Notes: a model not told the origin generated them from the letters alone. A DNA stretch of 64,000 nucleotides from Prorocentrum cordatum (GCA_963575745.1 CAUYUJ010009602.1:325001-389000); one strand, 5' to 3'; positions 9,800 through 20,889 are shown, counted from the stretch's first letter. A program made the numbers and translations.

Positions 9800-10260
9800 G
9801 ATCATGGGAATCCGTGAAATTCTTTCAAACTTTTAACAAGAATGTGCGCGGCGCTACGGCGAGAGCTACATGTTGAAATGGACCCGCCCTCAATCCGTGA
9901 AACTCTTGCAAGTTCTAGAAGCGAATATGCGCGGCGTTGAGGCGAGAGCCGCATTTTGAAAACCACCCGCCCTCAATCCGTAAAACTCTTGCAAATATTT
10001 AAAACGAATGTGCGCGGCGCTAAGGCGAGAGCAACATTTTGAAAACGACCCGGCCTCAATCCGTGAAGCGCTTGCAAATGTTTAGAACGAATGCGCGCGG
10101 CGCTACGCAAGAACCACAGTTTGAAAACGATCCGCCCTCATTCCGCGAAACTCTTGCCATTTGTTCAAGCAGATGTGCGCGGCGCTAAGGCGAGAGCTAC
10201 ATTTTGAAAACGACCCGCCCCCCATCTGGGAAATTGTTGCCATTTTTTAAGCTTCGGAGT
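9800..10260. repeat. 83-bp tandem array, five copies
   Basis: The landmark TGCGCGGCG recurs at 9845, 9928, 10011, 10094 and 10176, that is every 82-83 bp. Each unit also has GGCGAGAGC, ACATTTTGAAAACGACC, CGCCCTCAATCCGTGAA and CTCTTGCAA. Copies are ~80-90% alike by eye and contain no sustained reading frame. This region is AT-richer than its surroundings. Confidence 0.85.
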
Positions 10261-10365
10261 CGTACGTGGTGACGAAGTCTCAGGCGAAACGCCCGGCCCG
10301 CCCTAAAAACTGGCCTCGAGGTGCGACATGGAGAAGTTATTTATAAGTTCACGGAATGAAGGAGG

Positions 10366-10415
10366 AGGAGGAGAAGGAGGGGGAGGAGGGGGAGAAGAAG
10401 GGGGAGGAGGGGGGG
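10366..10415. repeat. GGA/GGG-rich tract
   Basis: Imperfect GGAGGA and GGGGGA repeats; the source of Glu/Gly-rich open frames with no other support. Confidence 0.8.
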
Positions 10416-10521
10416 GCTTCGGCGGCTGGACGGGTGCGGCCCCCAGACCTGGCCAGCCCCACTCCAGTCACCGCTGTGGTTCGCAACAATCCCAGAGATC
10501 CGAGAGTGGGATTTTTGTCCA

Positions 10522-10672
10522 TCCGGCGATTTCTCCAGGATTTCGGCCTCCAGGGCCCGTTCTCGGGCCCGGGGACCATCAAAAATGCATATGGGACTAA
10601 AAACAACCCCTGGGGAATGGGTCGGGACCTCTGGGGCCGCGGATTGAAAAAACACATCGTCGGATGTCTGGG
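10522..10672 (+). repeat. dispersed repeat A, copy 3
   Basis: This is the best-preserved copy. It runs from TCCGGCGATTTCTCCAGG to CGTCGGATGTC and contains GGGCCCGTTCTCGGGCCC, a 7-bp perfect stem with a TTCT loop, at ~10555-10572. Confidence 0.75.
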
Positions 10673-10754
10673 CAGTTGCAAGGTAGAAGCAGCCCACTGT
10701 CAGAGCACCTGCAGCCGACGCATGCAACGTCCCGATAAGGAAAACATCAGGGCG

Positions 10755-10900
10755 GGGGTGCTTCTCGATTTTAGGTCTCTGGGGGCCCTTACTTGGCACA
10801 GGGACTGTCAAAAACGATTCGAAATACAAAACTGGCCCCGGGGAAGGGTCGGGACTTCTGGGGAGCCCTTACTGAGAAAATCAAGACGTCGCATGTCCGA
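10755..10900 (+). repeat. dispersed repeat A, copy 4 (diverged)
   Basis: Starts 85 bp after copy 3 in the same orientation. It keeps GGGGGCCCTTACTTGGCAC, ATCAAAAACGATTC-like and GGGGAAGGGTCGGGAC landmarks and ends near GTCGCATGTCCG. The GGGCCC hairpin is lost. Confidence 0.55.
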
Positions 10901-11260
10901 GTTTGCAACTCACGTGCAAGGCACTTGCAAGTGGGTTGCAAATCCACCTAGCTGTTCCAAGTTGGGTCCGCGACTTGCTCAGATTTGGAGCAGCTGGGTG
11001 GACTTGCAATCCATTGGTAGGCGCCTTGTTAGTGGGTTGCAACCAGCTTGCAAGTGTTGCAAGTCGAACCGACCTCCAACCCAAGGGCTCCCTCCTGAGC
11101 CCGTTCGGCGTCAAAGCCCATTCGGCCGCCGAATGAACTCACGATCAAGCCCACTCGGCGGCCGAACGGGCTCAACTCCCTGGACCAAGTCGGAACTGAG
11201 CCTGTTCGGCTGCTCATCGGCGGCCGAACAGGCTCAGACGCCGAACGGGCTCCGAAGGGA
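10900..11260. repeat. clustered short repeats (TTGCAAGT and CCCGTTCGGC words)
   Basis: At 10905-11075 the words CTTGCAAG, GGTTGCAA and TTGCAAGT recur in both orientations. At 11095-11255, GAGCCCGTTCGGC and its complement GCCGAACGGGCTC alternate, giving several potential hairpins. No coding signal. Confidence 0.55.
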
Positions 11261-11309
11261 AACGCGGGGCAGACCTCCATAGACTCGAATCCAGGCATGC
11301 TCGCGTCGT

Positions 11310-11430
11310 GAAAGAATCACGACGCTCGGTTTTTGGCCGTTTTGTGCCTCCAGGGGGAGCCCTCGCCAGTCCCTTGGACCGTCAGAACACGACTCAGGAT
11401 GAAAACCCTGGGTCGGGGAAATGAAAGACT
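11310..11430 (+). repeat. dispersed repeat A, copy 5 (partial)
   Basis: Retains GCCTCCAGGGGGAGCCC, the GTCAGAACACGACTCAGGA segment and CTGGGTCGGGGAA; the 3' end is missing. Confidence 0.4.
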
Positions 11431-11887
11431 CGAGTTCGCAACAACTCGGGTTTGCCAACGCTTTTTGACGAGCCGCTCTGGATGTTGACAGTCCAGTTTT
11501 CGTGGGACGTTTACGGCGGGAGCTCGCGTAAATTTCCTGACGGCCCCGTCGATCCAGCCCGAGCCCTCCGAGCCCGAGCCCTACGCCTCCCCGACTGGGG
11601 AAGAGGGTCGGGGCCTCCGGGGACCGCGTCACCTTCGGCCGCCAGAGCCCGGTTTCGGACCCTGGGGCTGCCGAGCAAACGGCTCGGGACAGGACGAGGG
11701 GCGGCAGCCCGTTCCCGGGCGAAGGGGTTTTTCATGCTTGGAGGCCCGAGGCCCGAAAGAGTGTCGAGTCGTCGGAGGCATGGGTGGGAAGGATTTGTTT
11801 CGGGCGGCTCTTCGGAAGACGGAGCTTCGAGCTTCGACGATAAAACGACATGTCTGCACACATAAATATATATAATGGTTCAAAAAG

Positions 11888-11888
<1 letters not shown>

Positions 11889-11945
<57 letters not shown>

Positions 11946-12021
11946 GCAACAGCAACAGCAGCAGCAACAGCAACAGCAACAGCATCAGCAACAACAACAG
12001 CAGCAACAACAACAACAACAT
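11889..12021. repeat. (CAA)n/(CAG)n microsatellite
   Basis: About 130 bp of CAA triplets grading into CAGCAA and back. Open in all forward frames (poly-Gln/Asn/Thr), so the open frames are not evidence of a gene. Confidence 0.95.
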
Positions 12022-12054
12022 GGGCTTTGACCAACGCCGCTGTCGGGAACTGGC

Positions 12055-12560
12055 GATGACGTCTACCACGGGCAGTCGTCGACGATGATGGACCTTGGAC
12101 GACGATGATGATGGCCATGCTAAAGGCGACGACGATGACGAAGATGACGATTAATGCCGAGCGTCGACTGACGACCCATCACGGCGACGATGCCGAACGA
12201 TAAAACGACGCACGACGAGTGAGGAACGGTTTGTGATGACGGCGACGAATTCGACGGATGAATGACGACCCACGACCAGCGATCGAAGATGACGACGACG
12301 ACGACGAGGACGACGACGACGACGAGGACGACGACGACGAGGACGACGACGACGACGATGATGACGACGCCTGACGGCGACGAAAACCAGGGAGCGGCGA
12401 CCGTCGACCGACGACATAAGACGACGATGGGAGCACGACGGCGACGACGACCGACGACGACGACGGCGACGACGACGACGAGGGACGCCCCACGTCGTTG
12501 GACAGACGACCGACGACCGATGACGACGAAAAACAACGACCGACGATGACGATGACGTTC
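12055..12560. repeat. (GAC)n-rich triplet tract
   Basis: About 500 bp of GAC/GAT/CGA triplets with interruptions, densest at 12285-12365 and 12425-12490. It continues the triplet-repeat domain begun by the CAA tract. Confidence 0.9.
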
Positions 12561-12639
12561 GACGATCGCGTGGATCACGACGGTGACGAACGACGACCGA
12601 CGACTGGCTGAGGTTAGGTTGTGGGGATGTTCGGTGTCC

Positions 12640-12750
12640 TGGGGTGCGGGCTTGCGCGCATCCAACGACGACGACGGGTCCTGTTGTGTCCCTCTTGTGG
12701 CCCTTTTGAATCCTCCTTGTGGCCTGCCTCGGGCCTCCTGGGACGTTCCC
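12640..12750 (+). repeat. short tract of 10-11-bp phased CTTGGG-like repeats
   Basis: CCTCTTGTGG, CCCTTTTGAAT, CCTCCTTGTGG and CCTGCCTCGGG follow each other at about 10-11-bp spacing. This is one of several such tracts in the window. Confidence 0.5.
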
Positions 12751-13039
12751 GACACTCTGTGAATGGCAGGGTTGAGAATGTGTTCTTGTCGTAGGGGCTT
12801 CTGGCCTTGCCGCCTTCCCCAGCAGCCAATCCCAATCCGTCTTGCGAGGTCCGCGGGCGGGGGGATTGGCATGGTAGTTGGGGGTGGAGGGTCTTCACCG
12901 ACGGTTCGGGATTGGCTCGGTAGTCGGTCTTGCTCGATGCGGGTGGTTTGTCGTGGAGATCTCCCCCACGAGTCTGCCGCTCAGGGCCATGTAGGGTCCA
13001 GACCGTCCCTCGAGCAGAGCATTTCGCGGGGCTGAAGCC

Positions 13040-13640
13040 CTTGCAGGTCGTTGCAAGGCCCGCTCATGCAGTCAGCGACACTATGTCGCTGGTGCGGCGG
13101 GCCAGACTTGGGGCCTTGCCAGCGAGCGTTCATCGTCTCGGCACGCGCGCATGTGGAGACGAGCGCATGCTCTGTATGATCAGCGTGAGCCGGCCACGTA
13201 CGAGTGGACCACAGCGCAACGCGAGCTGCAGGATGCTCTGGAGGACTCCGCCAGCGATGTGCTGCTCTGGCTAGCTAACTCATGGGCCGACCTGTTCGCA
13301 CGCATCGGGGCGGATGGCCATGCGGTGGCCGAGGTCCTGGTGGACTTCCATGAGCGTAAGCTGGCTGATGCTTAAGCCACGGCGAAGGTCTTCGCCTGGA
13401 TGGTCCAGGTCGTGGCCCAGAAGGTGGCGGCCCAGGATGGGCCGAGAACCATGCCGCTGGGGACGCCACGTCCTGGGGGTCCGCAGCCGCTGCAGATGTC
13501 TCGTCACGATTTGTACGTGTGCGAGCGAACCAGAGCGCATGGGCGCGTGGGCTACAACAGGTTTGCGCGCACCCCCCTCTCCCTCAAGTCGCTCCGTCAG
13601 TCCGCGTGCGAGCCTATGGTAGCCGCCCGAGGGGCGGCGG
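13040..13640 (+). pseudogene. LINE RNase H C-terminal fragment
   Basis: The frame ending at TAA 13373-13375 contains YEWTTAQRELQDALEDSASD followed by LLWLANSWADLFARIGADGH. The latter resembles the GNxxADxLAKxGA end of retroelement RNase H domains, with GN altered to AN. A second frame from ~13400 carries PRTMPLGTPRP and RHDLYVCERTRAHGRVGYNR, similar in position to the Cys-containing tail of dinoflagellate LINE polyproteins but without the Cys residues. It lies upstream of an RT segment on the same strand, so it belongs to a different copy. Assignment is by motif resemblance only. Confidence 0.45.
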
Positions 13641-14159
13641 GGCGATTCTTCTCCCTCCCTCCCGAGATCTTCCGCCCCGAAGCGTCGACCGCCGTCGCGC
13701 TGGCGAGGAGGGGGGCCGACGAGGCGGGCGTCGATCCTCAGCCTCTGCCCCTCCCCCTGGAGGGCGGGGGTCGGGCGGCGGAGGCGGAGGCGGAACACCA
13801 TCGGGCCCACCGTCAGGAGGTGGAGCGCCACGGGCCTGTTATCATTTGGTTCGAGTGCGGTGCTTATGCCGTTGACCAGGGCCGCGGACACGAGCCCTCG
13901 GGAGTTTGCCAGGGTCGCTCCAAGGTCGCTTCGACGAGGGCGAGTGACGCTCCAAAATCTCGCGCGTTCTGTGCGGACTTGACCTGCAGACAGGTGACCC
14001 GTTCCCTATCCCTCCTGGTCAGGGCCTTCAGCCAGCCCCCAGCCGCTGGTGATGGAGTGGCATCGGGCTAGGCCACGGTCGCATTGGCTTCTCGTGCGGA
14101 CTTGTGTTTCATGCCGAGCTTGCCTCCCAGTTTCACTAGTCGGTGTTCGGTCTCGGACG

Positions 14160-14277
14160 CTGTCTATCGGTTGTGCCTCCTCCTTCTCCTCCTCCGCCTC
14201 CTCCCTCCCCTTTTCCTTCTCCTTCTCCTCCTCCTCCGCCTCCTCTTCTTCCTCCTCCTCCTCCTCCTCCTCCTTCT
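14160..14277. repeat. CTC/TTC pyrimidine tract at LINE 5' junction
   Basis: An in-frame CTC/CTT tract encodes a poly-Ser run just upstream of RT motif B. No RT sequence is recognisable before it, so it marks the truncation point of the copy. Confidence 0.8.
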
Positions 14278-16718
14278 CGGTGAATGGGGACTTTGTACCG
14301 ATCTTTTGGATTCGCAGTGGGATTATACAGGGCTGCGCGCTCTCGGGCTCCCTCTTCGCCCTCGCAACCTCTGCCTTCCTCAAGGACCTAGTGCACTCCT
14401 TGGAGCCCTCTGGTCGCGGGTTGGTTCGGGCTTGCGCTGACGACATCGGCGGTACGACTCGGTCTGTGGCGGACCTTGTCCCTGTGCATCGGGTGATGGT
14501 CTTGGCTGACATGTTTGCGAACCTCTCCCTGAAGCCCTCCAAGTGCCTCCTGGTCCCCCTCTCGGGCGTCTTCTCTGAGGAGCTGGCTGCTGCTGTGGCC
14601 GAACAACTTCGAGTATGGGTCCCTGAGTGGGCCTCCTTTGGCGTTGTGGAGGAACTACAATATCTTGGGCTCTGGCTTGGTCCCTCAGTGACCGTTGAAC
14701 GTCAATGGCGGGCTCCATTGGCCAAGGTACAGCATCGGGCTCAAGCTATCGGCCGTGGGACAACCCCGCCCAGTCTGTCGGCCATACTCTATTGCACACG
14801 TGCGGTTCCGACATTGTCGTATGTCGCTCAGTTCTGCCACATGCCGCTTGCCGTCCTTCGCCTGGAACTCATGACCTTGGCGCAGGTCTTCCGTGTGGCT
14901 CTGGGCACGTTCCCGCTTTCTTGTTGGTCTCTACTTCACGCTTGGGGAGGTCCTCGCATCACCCGCTGGGCCTTTATGGGATGTGCGGCGCTTGCCCGCG
15001 CAGCTCTTCATACGTTCCCGCAGTTCAATGACATCCACGATCGGCTCCGACGTCACGTGGCTGCTCATCCTGACTGGTGCACTCTGGAGATGGTTGGTTC
15101 TGGCAGATGCTATCCGCACTTCTGGCGCTCGGAGGCGTTCGTGGAGATTCTCCAGCGTGCGGCTGCTGGTACCCGCACTGGCTCGCCGTCACCTTGCTGG
15201 TCCCCTGATTGGCCGTCGGTTGCCGCGGTCGCGGCGCGTGCTGCGTTGGCAGACGCGGCGGCCCATCGCCCTCGCCCTCAGCGCGCTGCTCATGCTGCTC
15301 TCCGTGCTCTTGGCCCTGCCGTATCGCCGCTGGTGTCCCTGCTCCAGGCTCGCCTCGCCAAGCTGCTCCCGCGGCACGCCTCCCCGGTCGCCTCCCTCCC
15401 GTGGGACTCAATCGCGAGCACGCTGGCCTCTTGCCCCTGTTCCTGGGCCTGGGCTGCGCTTCGTACCTGGGCTGATGGTTGGATGACATCGCACCGCATC
15501 CTGCACCCCCTTGGCAAGCGCTGCTGTGCTTTCGGGTGTCCTGGCCACCCCGACGCCCTTCGACACTACGCCCGATGCCGCCCCTTCCACAACGCTCTAC
15601 GTCGGGCTCTGGCGCGCCCTCTACATCTTCCTGTACTTCATCGTTGGGGGCTGCTGGAACCAAGTCTGCCCGCCTTTCACTTCCTCGCGGTCGCCTACGC
15701 GGCCTACAACGCGGCCAAGGGCGTGGAGTGCTGGCCGCTTTCGGCTGAGTCCGCCTTCTCCTGTGCTTTGGCTGGGGTGCGCTCTGCCGCCTTGGCGCGG
15801 CCCGCTGGGATCTCGGCCCGAGATCGAGTGCTGCTTCGTCCGCGCCGTACGTGTCCCTCACCCTCGTCTTCCTCAACTTCCTCTGCGAGCTCATCTGCGA
15901 GTCGTTCGCCGAGGTTGACGCCGCCTGTCTCTGTCCCGTCAAGCCGCTCTACGTCGCCGCGTGCTCGGGAGTCTGCTGGTGGCCTCACCCCTGCCGTCTC
16001 CTCGCCGTCGACGCCCCCTACCGAAATTGCTACCGACCCCGAGGACGTGGAGTCTCGTGATCTTTGGGCGTCAAGGATGGAGCTGCGCAATGAGAGTGAT
16101 GAGTGTTCCCCTGTCCCTGCTTCGGGGGTGGGAGTGCCGCCTGCAGGACCTTGGGCGTCAAGCGCATGTGGCAGCAATGAGCAGGAGTGTCCATCTCAGA
16201 CCCAGGGACGGAGCCCGTCGATGTCGATTTCCACCCCGCCGAGCTTGTCTGCGCCCACTCAACGAAGTCAGATGTCGCTGCCGAGTCAGAGGTTGCCTTC
16301 TCCGTCGGTTCCGAGTGTGTCCTCGGCTCTGAGTGCCTCGCCATCGACTTCTCTGATGTCATTGCAGTTCCTTTCTGCCCGTGATCGCCCCGCCCCTCTG
16401 TGCGCTTCGTGTCCATCGCCCTGTCATCTCTCCTGCGCTTCATTTACCGCTCCTTCTTCGATTGCTGATCGTTCTCATTATGTGTTCGACCTCTCTGGGG
16501 CTTGCAGAGCCTCCGTGGATCACGCCATGGCAGAGTCTCTTGGCCACATTCCTCGCCCTCCTCTTTCTCCCTGTCCTCGGGTGAGCCTCCCTGGTGCTGC
16601 TGCTGCTGACCCTCCCGACTCTCTCTCCCTCGCGCCGCCTGCGTCCTCGGCGGCTGCGCCCCCGCTGCGGCCCGGGCGCGGCAATGGCCGCCTGCCCCAG
16701 CGCTTGCCTCGGCGATAG
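14276..16718 (+). pseudogene. 5'-truncated LINE reverse transcriptase with Cys/His knuckle and S/P-rich tail
   Basis: The open frame runs from 14049 to TAG/TGA-free sequence ending at 16718, but RT similarity starts only after the CTC tract. Motif B is GIIQGCALSGSLFA (~14319), motif C is RACADDIGG with the catalytic Asp pair at 14439-14444, and motif D/E is NLSLKPSKCLLVPLSG. The thumb and connection follow. A knuckle, WMTSHRILHPLGKRCCAFGC...HPDALRHYARC (15481-15578), aligns with the end of the 0-5 kb copy. Residues beyond ~15840 are Ser/Pro-rich. Motif A and everything upstream (endonuclease, fingers) are absent, so the copy cannot be functional although its frame is open. Confidence 0.75.
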
Positions 16719-16739
16719 GCAGGCAGGACAGACCTCTCT

Positions 16740-16830
16740 TACGCTGGTCTCCTCCTCCTCCTTCTCATCCTCCTCCTCCTCCCCATCCGCCTCCCCCCCT
16801 CCTCTCCCTCCTCCTCCCATTCCTCCTCCT
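16740..16830. repeat. CTC-rich tract
   Basis: CTCCTC triplets followed by GTGTGTTGGAAGGCTGCC, the inverse of the anchor beside the (GGA)n at 9.1 kb. Confidence 0.8.
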
Positions 16831-17215
16831 GCGCCCCTGTGTGTTGGAAGGCTGCCTGACTGCATGCGAGGAAGTGCAAGCCTCCCCGCCACCGCCGCCG
16901 TGATTCAAACGCGACCTGGGCCCGTGCTGGAGCTCTCGACCCCATCCCGGGGACTGGGCCGTCATCGCGGATTCTACTTGGGGCTCCCTGGGGGTGCGAT
17001 GTTTGCGCTACGCCGAACCTGAGATCCTGGCGTCTCAATTTCCTGAGCTGGGCGTTACCGTCCAGTTTCGGGCCCCGAGACCCTCACGGATCGATCTGGT
17101 CCAGGGTTCTGGTCGTGATTGTAGTGGCCTTTGGCCAGTGCCGCCGATCTGGGGCGCTCCTGATGCGTGTGGGAACGGACGATGACGAGGGAGACGCCGG
17201 GAGAGGTCCGGGGCA
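16831..17215. other. no gene recognised
   Basis: GC-rich unique sequence between the CTC tract and the GAT array. Nothing coding is recognised. Confidence 0.4.
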
Positions 17216-17217
17216 TT

Positions 17218-17219
17218 GC

Positions 17220-17260
<41 letters not shown>

Positions 17261-17413
17261 CTGATGTTGATGCTGATGATGATGATGATGATGACGATGA
17301 CGATTGTGACGATGACGATGATGACAATGATGGTGATGATGGTGATGATGATGGTGACGATGACGATGATGATGATGATGGTGATGATGTTGACGATGAT
17401 GATGCTGATGACA

Positions 17414-17444
<31 letters not shown>

Positions 17445-17582
17445 GGGCGATGATGATGATAATAATGATGGTGATGGGAATGATGATGACGACGATGATG
17501 ATGATGTTGATGATGGTGATGATGACGGTTGTGGTGGTGATGATGATGATATTGATGGTGATGATGTTGCTGCTGCCGCTGC

Positions 17583-17615
<33 letters not shown>

Positions 17616-17670
17616 CGGTTGTGGTGGTGATTGTGAGGGTGATGGTGATGGTGGTGGTGATGGTGATGTG
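17218..17670. repeat. (GAT)n triplet array
   Basis: About 450 bp of GAT/GAC triplets with occasional GGT and GTT. Open in every forward frame (poly-Asp, poly-Met, poly-Ile). Confidence 0.95.
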
Positions 17671-17678
17671 GGCTTGGA

Positions 17679-17925
17679 AAGAGGAGGAGGAGGAGGAGGA
17701 GGAGGAGGAGGAGGAGGAGGAGGAGGAGGAGGGAGGAGGAGGAGAGGGAGGGGAGGAGGGAGGAGGAGGGAGGAGAGGAGGAGGAGGAGGAGGAGGAGGA
17801 GGGAGGAGGAGGAGGAGGAGGGAGGAGGAAGAGGAGGAAGAGGAGGAGGAGGAGGAGGAAGACGACAAGGACGAGGAGGTAGAGGACGAGGAGGAGGAGG
17901 AGGAGGAGAAGGAGGTATCTTTATA
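17679..17925. repeat. (GGA)n triplet array
   Basis: GGA triplets with GGGAGG interruptions directly abut the GAT array, together forming ~700 bp of triplet repeat. Confidence 0.95.
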
Positions 17926-18062
17926 CTGTGTTCTTTTCATATGGTAGTCCATTTGCTTGAGAGTTGCATTCATCCTGGACTCCACCCACTTCGGTTACAG
18001 GAGCTGCGCGGACGTGAGGTGGTGCTCATCGTGGGTTCCGTCTACTTCGGTTACGCTACCTG

Positions 18063-20155
18063 ATGGAGGAGGGGAAAGATGGAGAGGAGGGTGAGGGAGG
18101 AGGACGGCGGCGCCGCCGCGGGGAGTGGGCACTGGACCTTCAGCCCGCTTCCAAGCGACCAGCTGCGTGCAAGGGGTGCGCAATGCCTTTTGAGACTGCG
18201 GAGCCGCGCATGTGCTTTTGGGGCAGCCGTCATCGTTACAGCTGGCTGTGCTTGGGCTGCGTCTCCGTGAAAGCGGCTCCCGACGACGATATTCGCGCTG
18301 TGGCTCCTCGTGCACAGGATGTCCACGTCCAGGAGGCGCGAACGGTGTTGGCTTCGGCGGCCGCTAGCCGGAGCAACGCCGACGGCGGCCGCGAGGCCGA
18401 CGGGCCCGAGCAGGAGCACGGGCAAGTTCCAGTGATGCACCCTGCATGGGACGACACGGCCCTCCCTGATCGGGCTTGGTGGCAGCGCCTGGACTGGCGG
18501 TCTGCCTTGCGCTCCGGGGCCCCTACGCTCGTGCAAGTGCCAGACAGGTTTCGCGGGGCAGTGACGCATGCGAGACGCAAGGCGCTGGAAGTCCTGGAAG
18601 AGGCGAGCCGGCACGGAGAGGCCGCAGCAGAGTGGAAAATGCTGTTGTTGTTCGACTTGGTGTTATTTGCTCGGCCCCGGGGGGCGGGCCCCACGTGCGC
18701 GGAGCTGCTGGAAGAACGATTGGCTATGTGGTGGGGCGGGCAGTGGGCTCCGCTGCGGGCGTCGGCCACGAGCGGCCCACCCCCGCGAGCGCCGGCGCGG
18801 AAGACGACCGACAAGCAGAGGGCACACCGGGTGCACACTCTAGCTGCGGCTGGGGAGGAAGCCCGCGCGCTGGCAGCAGCAGTGCAGGCCGAGTTGGCGC
18901 CGCGCAGCGCCGAGACGCTGCGGAAACTGCAGGCGAGCTTCCCGGAGGAGCCACTTGGCGGCGCCAACGGGGTGCCACCACCAGTTGTGCCCCACGCGCC
19001 GCCCAGCGCCGAGTTCAGGGAGGAGGCGGAGGAGGAGGTGCGCAAGCTACTGCGGCGCCCTCCCCGCCTGGCGGCGCCGGGCCTGCTGGGGACGCGGCTC
19101 GAGCACCTGGGGGCGAGCGCCGCCGACGGCGAGACTTCGCGCCTGCTCGCCCGGGCTGCCACGAGGGTCGCCTTCGGGGAGCTGCCGCGGGAGCTGCTCG
19201 AGGCCCTGCGCGCGGGGGAGCTCGTGGCGCTCGCGAAGGGCGCCGGGGACGTGAGGCCTCTGCTGGCGGGCGCCACTCTCCGCCGCTTGGGGCTGCGCGC
19301 GCTGGCGAGAGCACGGAAGACTCAGCTGGCCGACGCAGCCGGGAAACACCAGTACGGCGTGGGGCGCAAAGGCGGCTCCAACGTATTGGTAAAGAGCCTG
19401 CAGGCCCTGGCGGAAGCCCGGCCGGACGCTACATTCATCAAGGTGGATGTAAAGGCCGCTTTCCAACGGATGCGGCGAGGGCCGGCTCTCGAGGCCATGG
19501 ACGAAGCTGTTCCTGAGGTGGCGGCGGCCTTGAGGGTTTGGTACTCGGGCCCGGCGGAGCACTACTGGCGCACGGCCGACGGGCGCTTCGAAACGGTCCA
19601 GAGCCAGCGCGGGTTCGACCAGGGTGACCCCCTGCCCCCTGCGGGCTTCGCCGTTGGGCAGCGGCGCGCCCTGGAGCACCTTCTCCGCCGGCTGCAGCAA
19701 CTGGACCCGGGCGCCCGCCTGCATTCCTACCTGGACGACAGCTACCTGGCGGTGCGGGCGGACCTCGGAGTCCTGGCGCTGGCGGGCCTGCGCGAGCTGC
19801 TCGCGCCCTTGGGGCTGGAGCTGAACGACGACAAGACGCTGGTCTGGTCTCCCGCGGGGATCCAGGCTGTCCAAGCCGAGCTCGCCCCCAAGTATGCGGC
19901 TGTGCCCCCAGTCCTCGGCGCGCAGCTCAGGGCGCCCGGAGATGCCGACGGCGCGGCGCTCCCGCTCGGCGGACAGGGCTGCTGGCTGGACGGGGCCACG
20001 GAGCGACTCGGGAAGCTCTGGGCCGGCCTCGAGCGATTGTTGAAAGGAGGGCTCAAGAAGCAGGCCGCGGGCGCGCTGCTCAACACCTACGCCGGCAACG
20101 CCAGCCAGCACCACCTGCTCTTCGGGGGCGGCTCGCCGCCGAGCGGCGGGTCGCA
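18063..20155 (+). CDS. reverse transcriptase of an unassigned retroelement, 3'-truncated
   Basis: About 700 residues are open without a break. Near the N-terminus is a CKGC ... CLGC pattern that could bind zinc. The middle has a DVRPLLAGATLRRLGLRAL block and a QYGVGRKGGSNVLV block. RT motif A is VDVKAAFQRM (catalytic D462), motif B is QRGFDQGDPLPPAGFA, motif C is YLDD (Y556-D559) and motif D is LNDDKT. All three catalytic Asp are present. This RT type differs from the CADD LINEs elsewhere in the window; I do not assign its clade. Sequence resembling the family stops at SQHHLLFGGG, where G-runs and (GGA)n begin (~20155), so the C-terminal part is lost. The start chosen is the first in-frame ATG; an upstream exon cannot be excluded. 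Confidence 0.75.
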
Positions 20156-20156
20156 C

Positions 20157-20335
20157 CTGGGGGGGGGGGGGGGTTGCGCCGGCTCCCGATCACAGTGCTC
20201 TCGGCGCGCGGCAGACACGCGGCCGCTGGGAGGAGGAGGAGAGGAGGGAGGAGGAGGAGGAGGAGAGGAGGAGGAGGAGGAGGAAGAGGAGAGGAGGAGG
20301 AGGAGGAGGAGGAGGAGGAGGAGGGGGAGGTGCTG
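20157..20335. repeat. G-run and (GGA)n tract
   Basis: A run of about 13 G at ~20160, a short complex spacer, then GGA/GGAGAG triplets from 20230. Confidence 0.85.
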
Positions 20336-20394
20336 GCACCGGGAAGGGGGGGCCGGCACCCGGGAAGAGTGAGCGCCAGCACCGGGAGGGGGAA

Positions 20395-20885
20395 ATGTCG
20401 GCGCGGGGGGGGGGGGCGGCACTGGGGGCGGGGCCGGCCCGGGGGGGGGGGGGGCGGGCACCGGGGGAGCGGGTGCCGGCACACGGTGGGTGTGGAGGGG
20501 GGCGGACACCACGAGGGAGGGGGACGCCTGCACCGACGGGGGTGCCGGCAGGGCGGGAGGCGGCCGGCACCGGGGGGGGGTGCTGGCACGCCGGCACTGG
20601 AGGGGGGGTGCTGGCACCGGAGGGGGCGGGGGCGGCACCGGGATGAGGAGGTGCGAGAATCGAGGGGCGGGTGCCGACACCGTGGGGCGGGTGCCAGCAC
20701 GGGGGGGGGGAGTGTCGGATGCGAGGGACAGGGGGGGTGCCAGCACTCGGGGGGGGGGCGGTATCGGGGGGGGGGGGGTTCGGGGAGGGGAGGCCGAGCA
20801 CAGGTGCGGGCATCGTGGGGGGAGTGCCTGGAGGGGGGGGGGCAGCACCGGGGGGGGAGCCGGCGTCGAGGGGGAGGGTGCCGAG
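20395..20885. repeat. G-run-rich minisatellite
   Basis: Many runs of 6-12 G on the plus strand are separated by GTGCCGGCAC-like words at irregular 17-40-bp spacing. G-run density is high enough for stacked G-quadruplexes on the plus strand. Pro-rich frames on the minus strand are artefacts. Confidence 0.85.
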
Positions 20886-20889
20886 CACT

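Noticed and set aside
11629-12069. poly-Leu/poly-Val frame on the minus strand
   Set aside because: Reverse translation of the CAA/CAG tract.
12120-12872. Arg/Ser/Val-rich minus-strand frame of 250 residues
   Set aside because: Composed of the (GAC)n complement and the phased repeat tract, without motifs.
17167-18063. Long acidic frame (poly-Asp followed by poly-Gly/Arg)
   Set aside because: It is entirely encoded by (GAT)n and (GGA)n arrays; equivalent frames are open in all phases.
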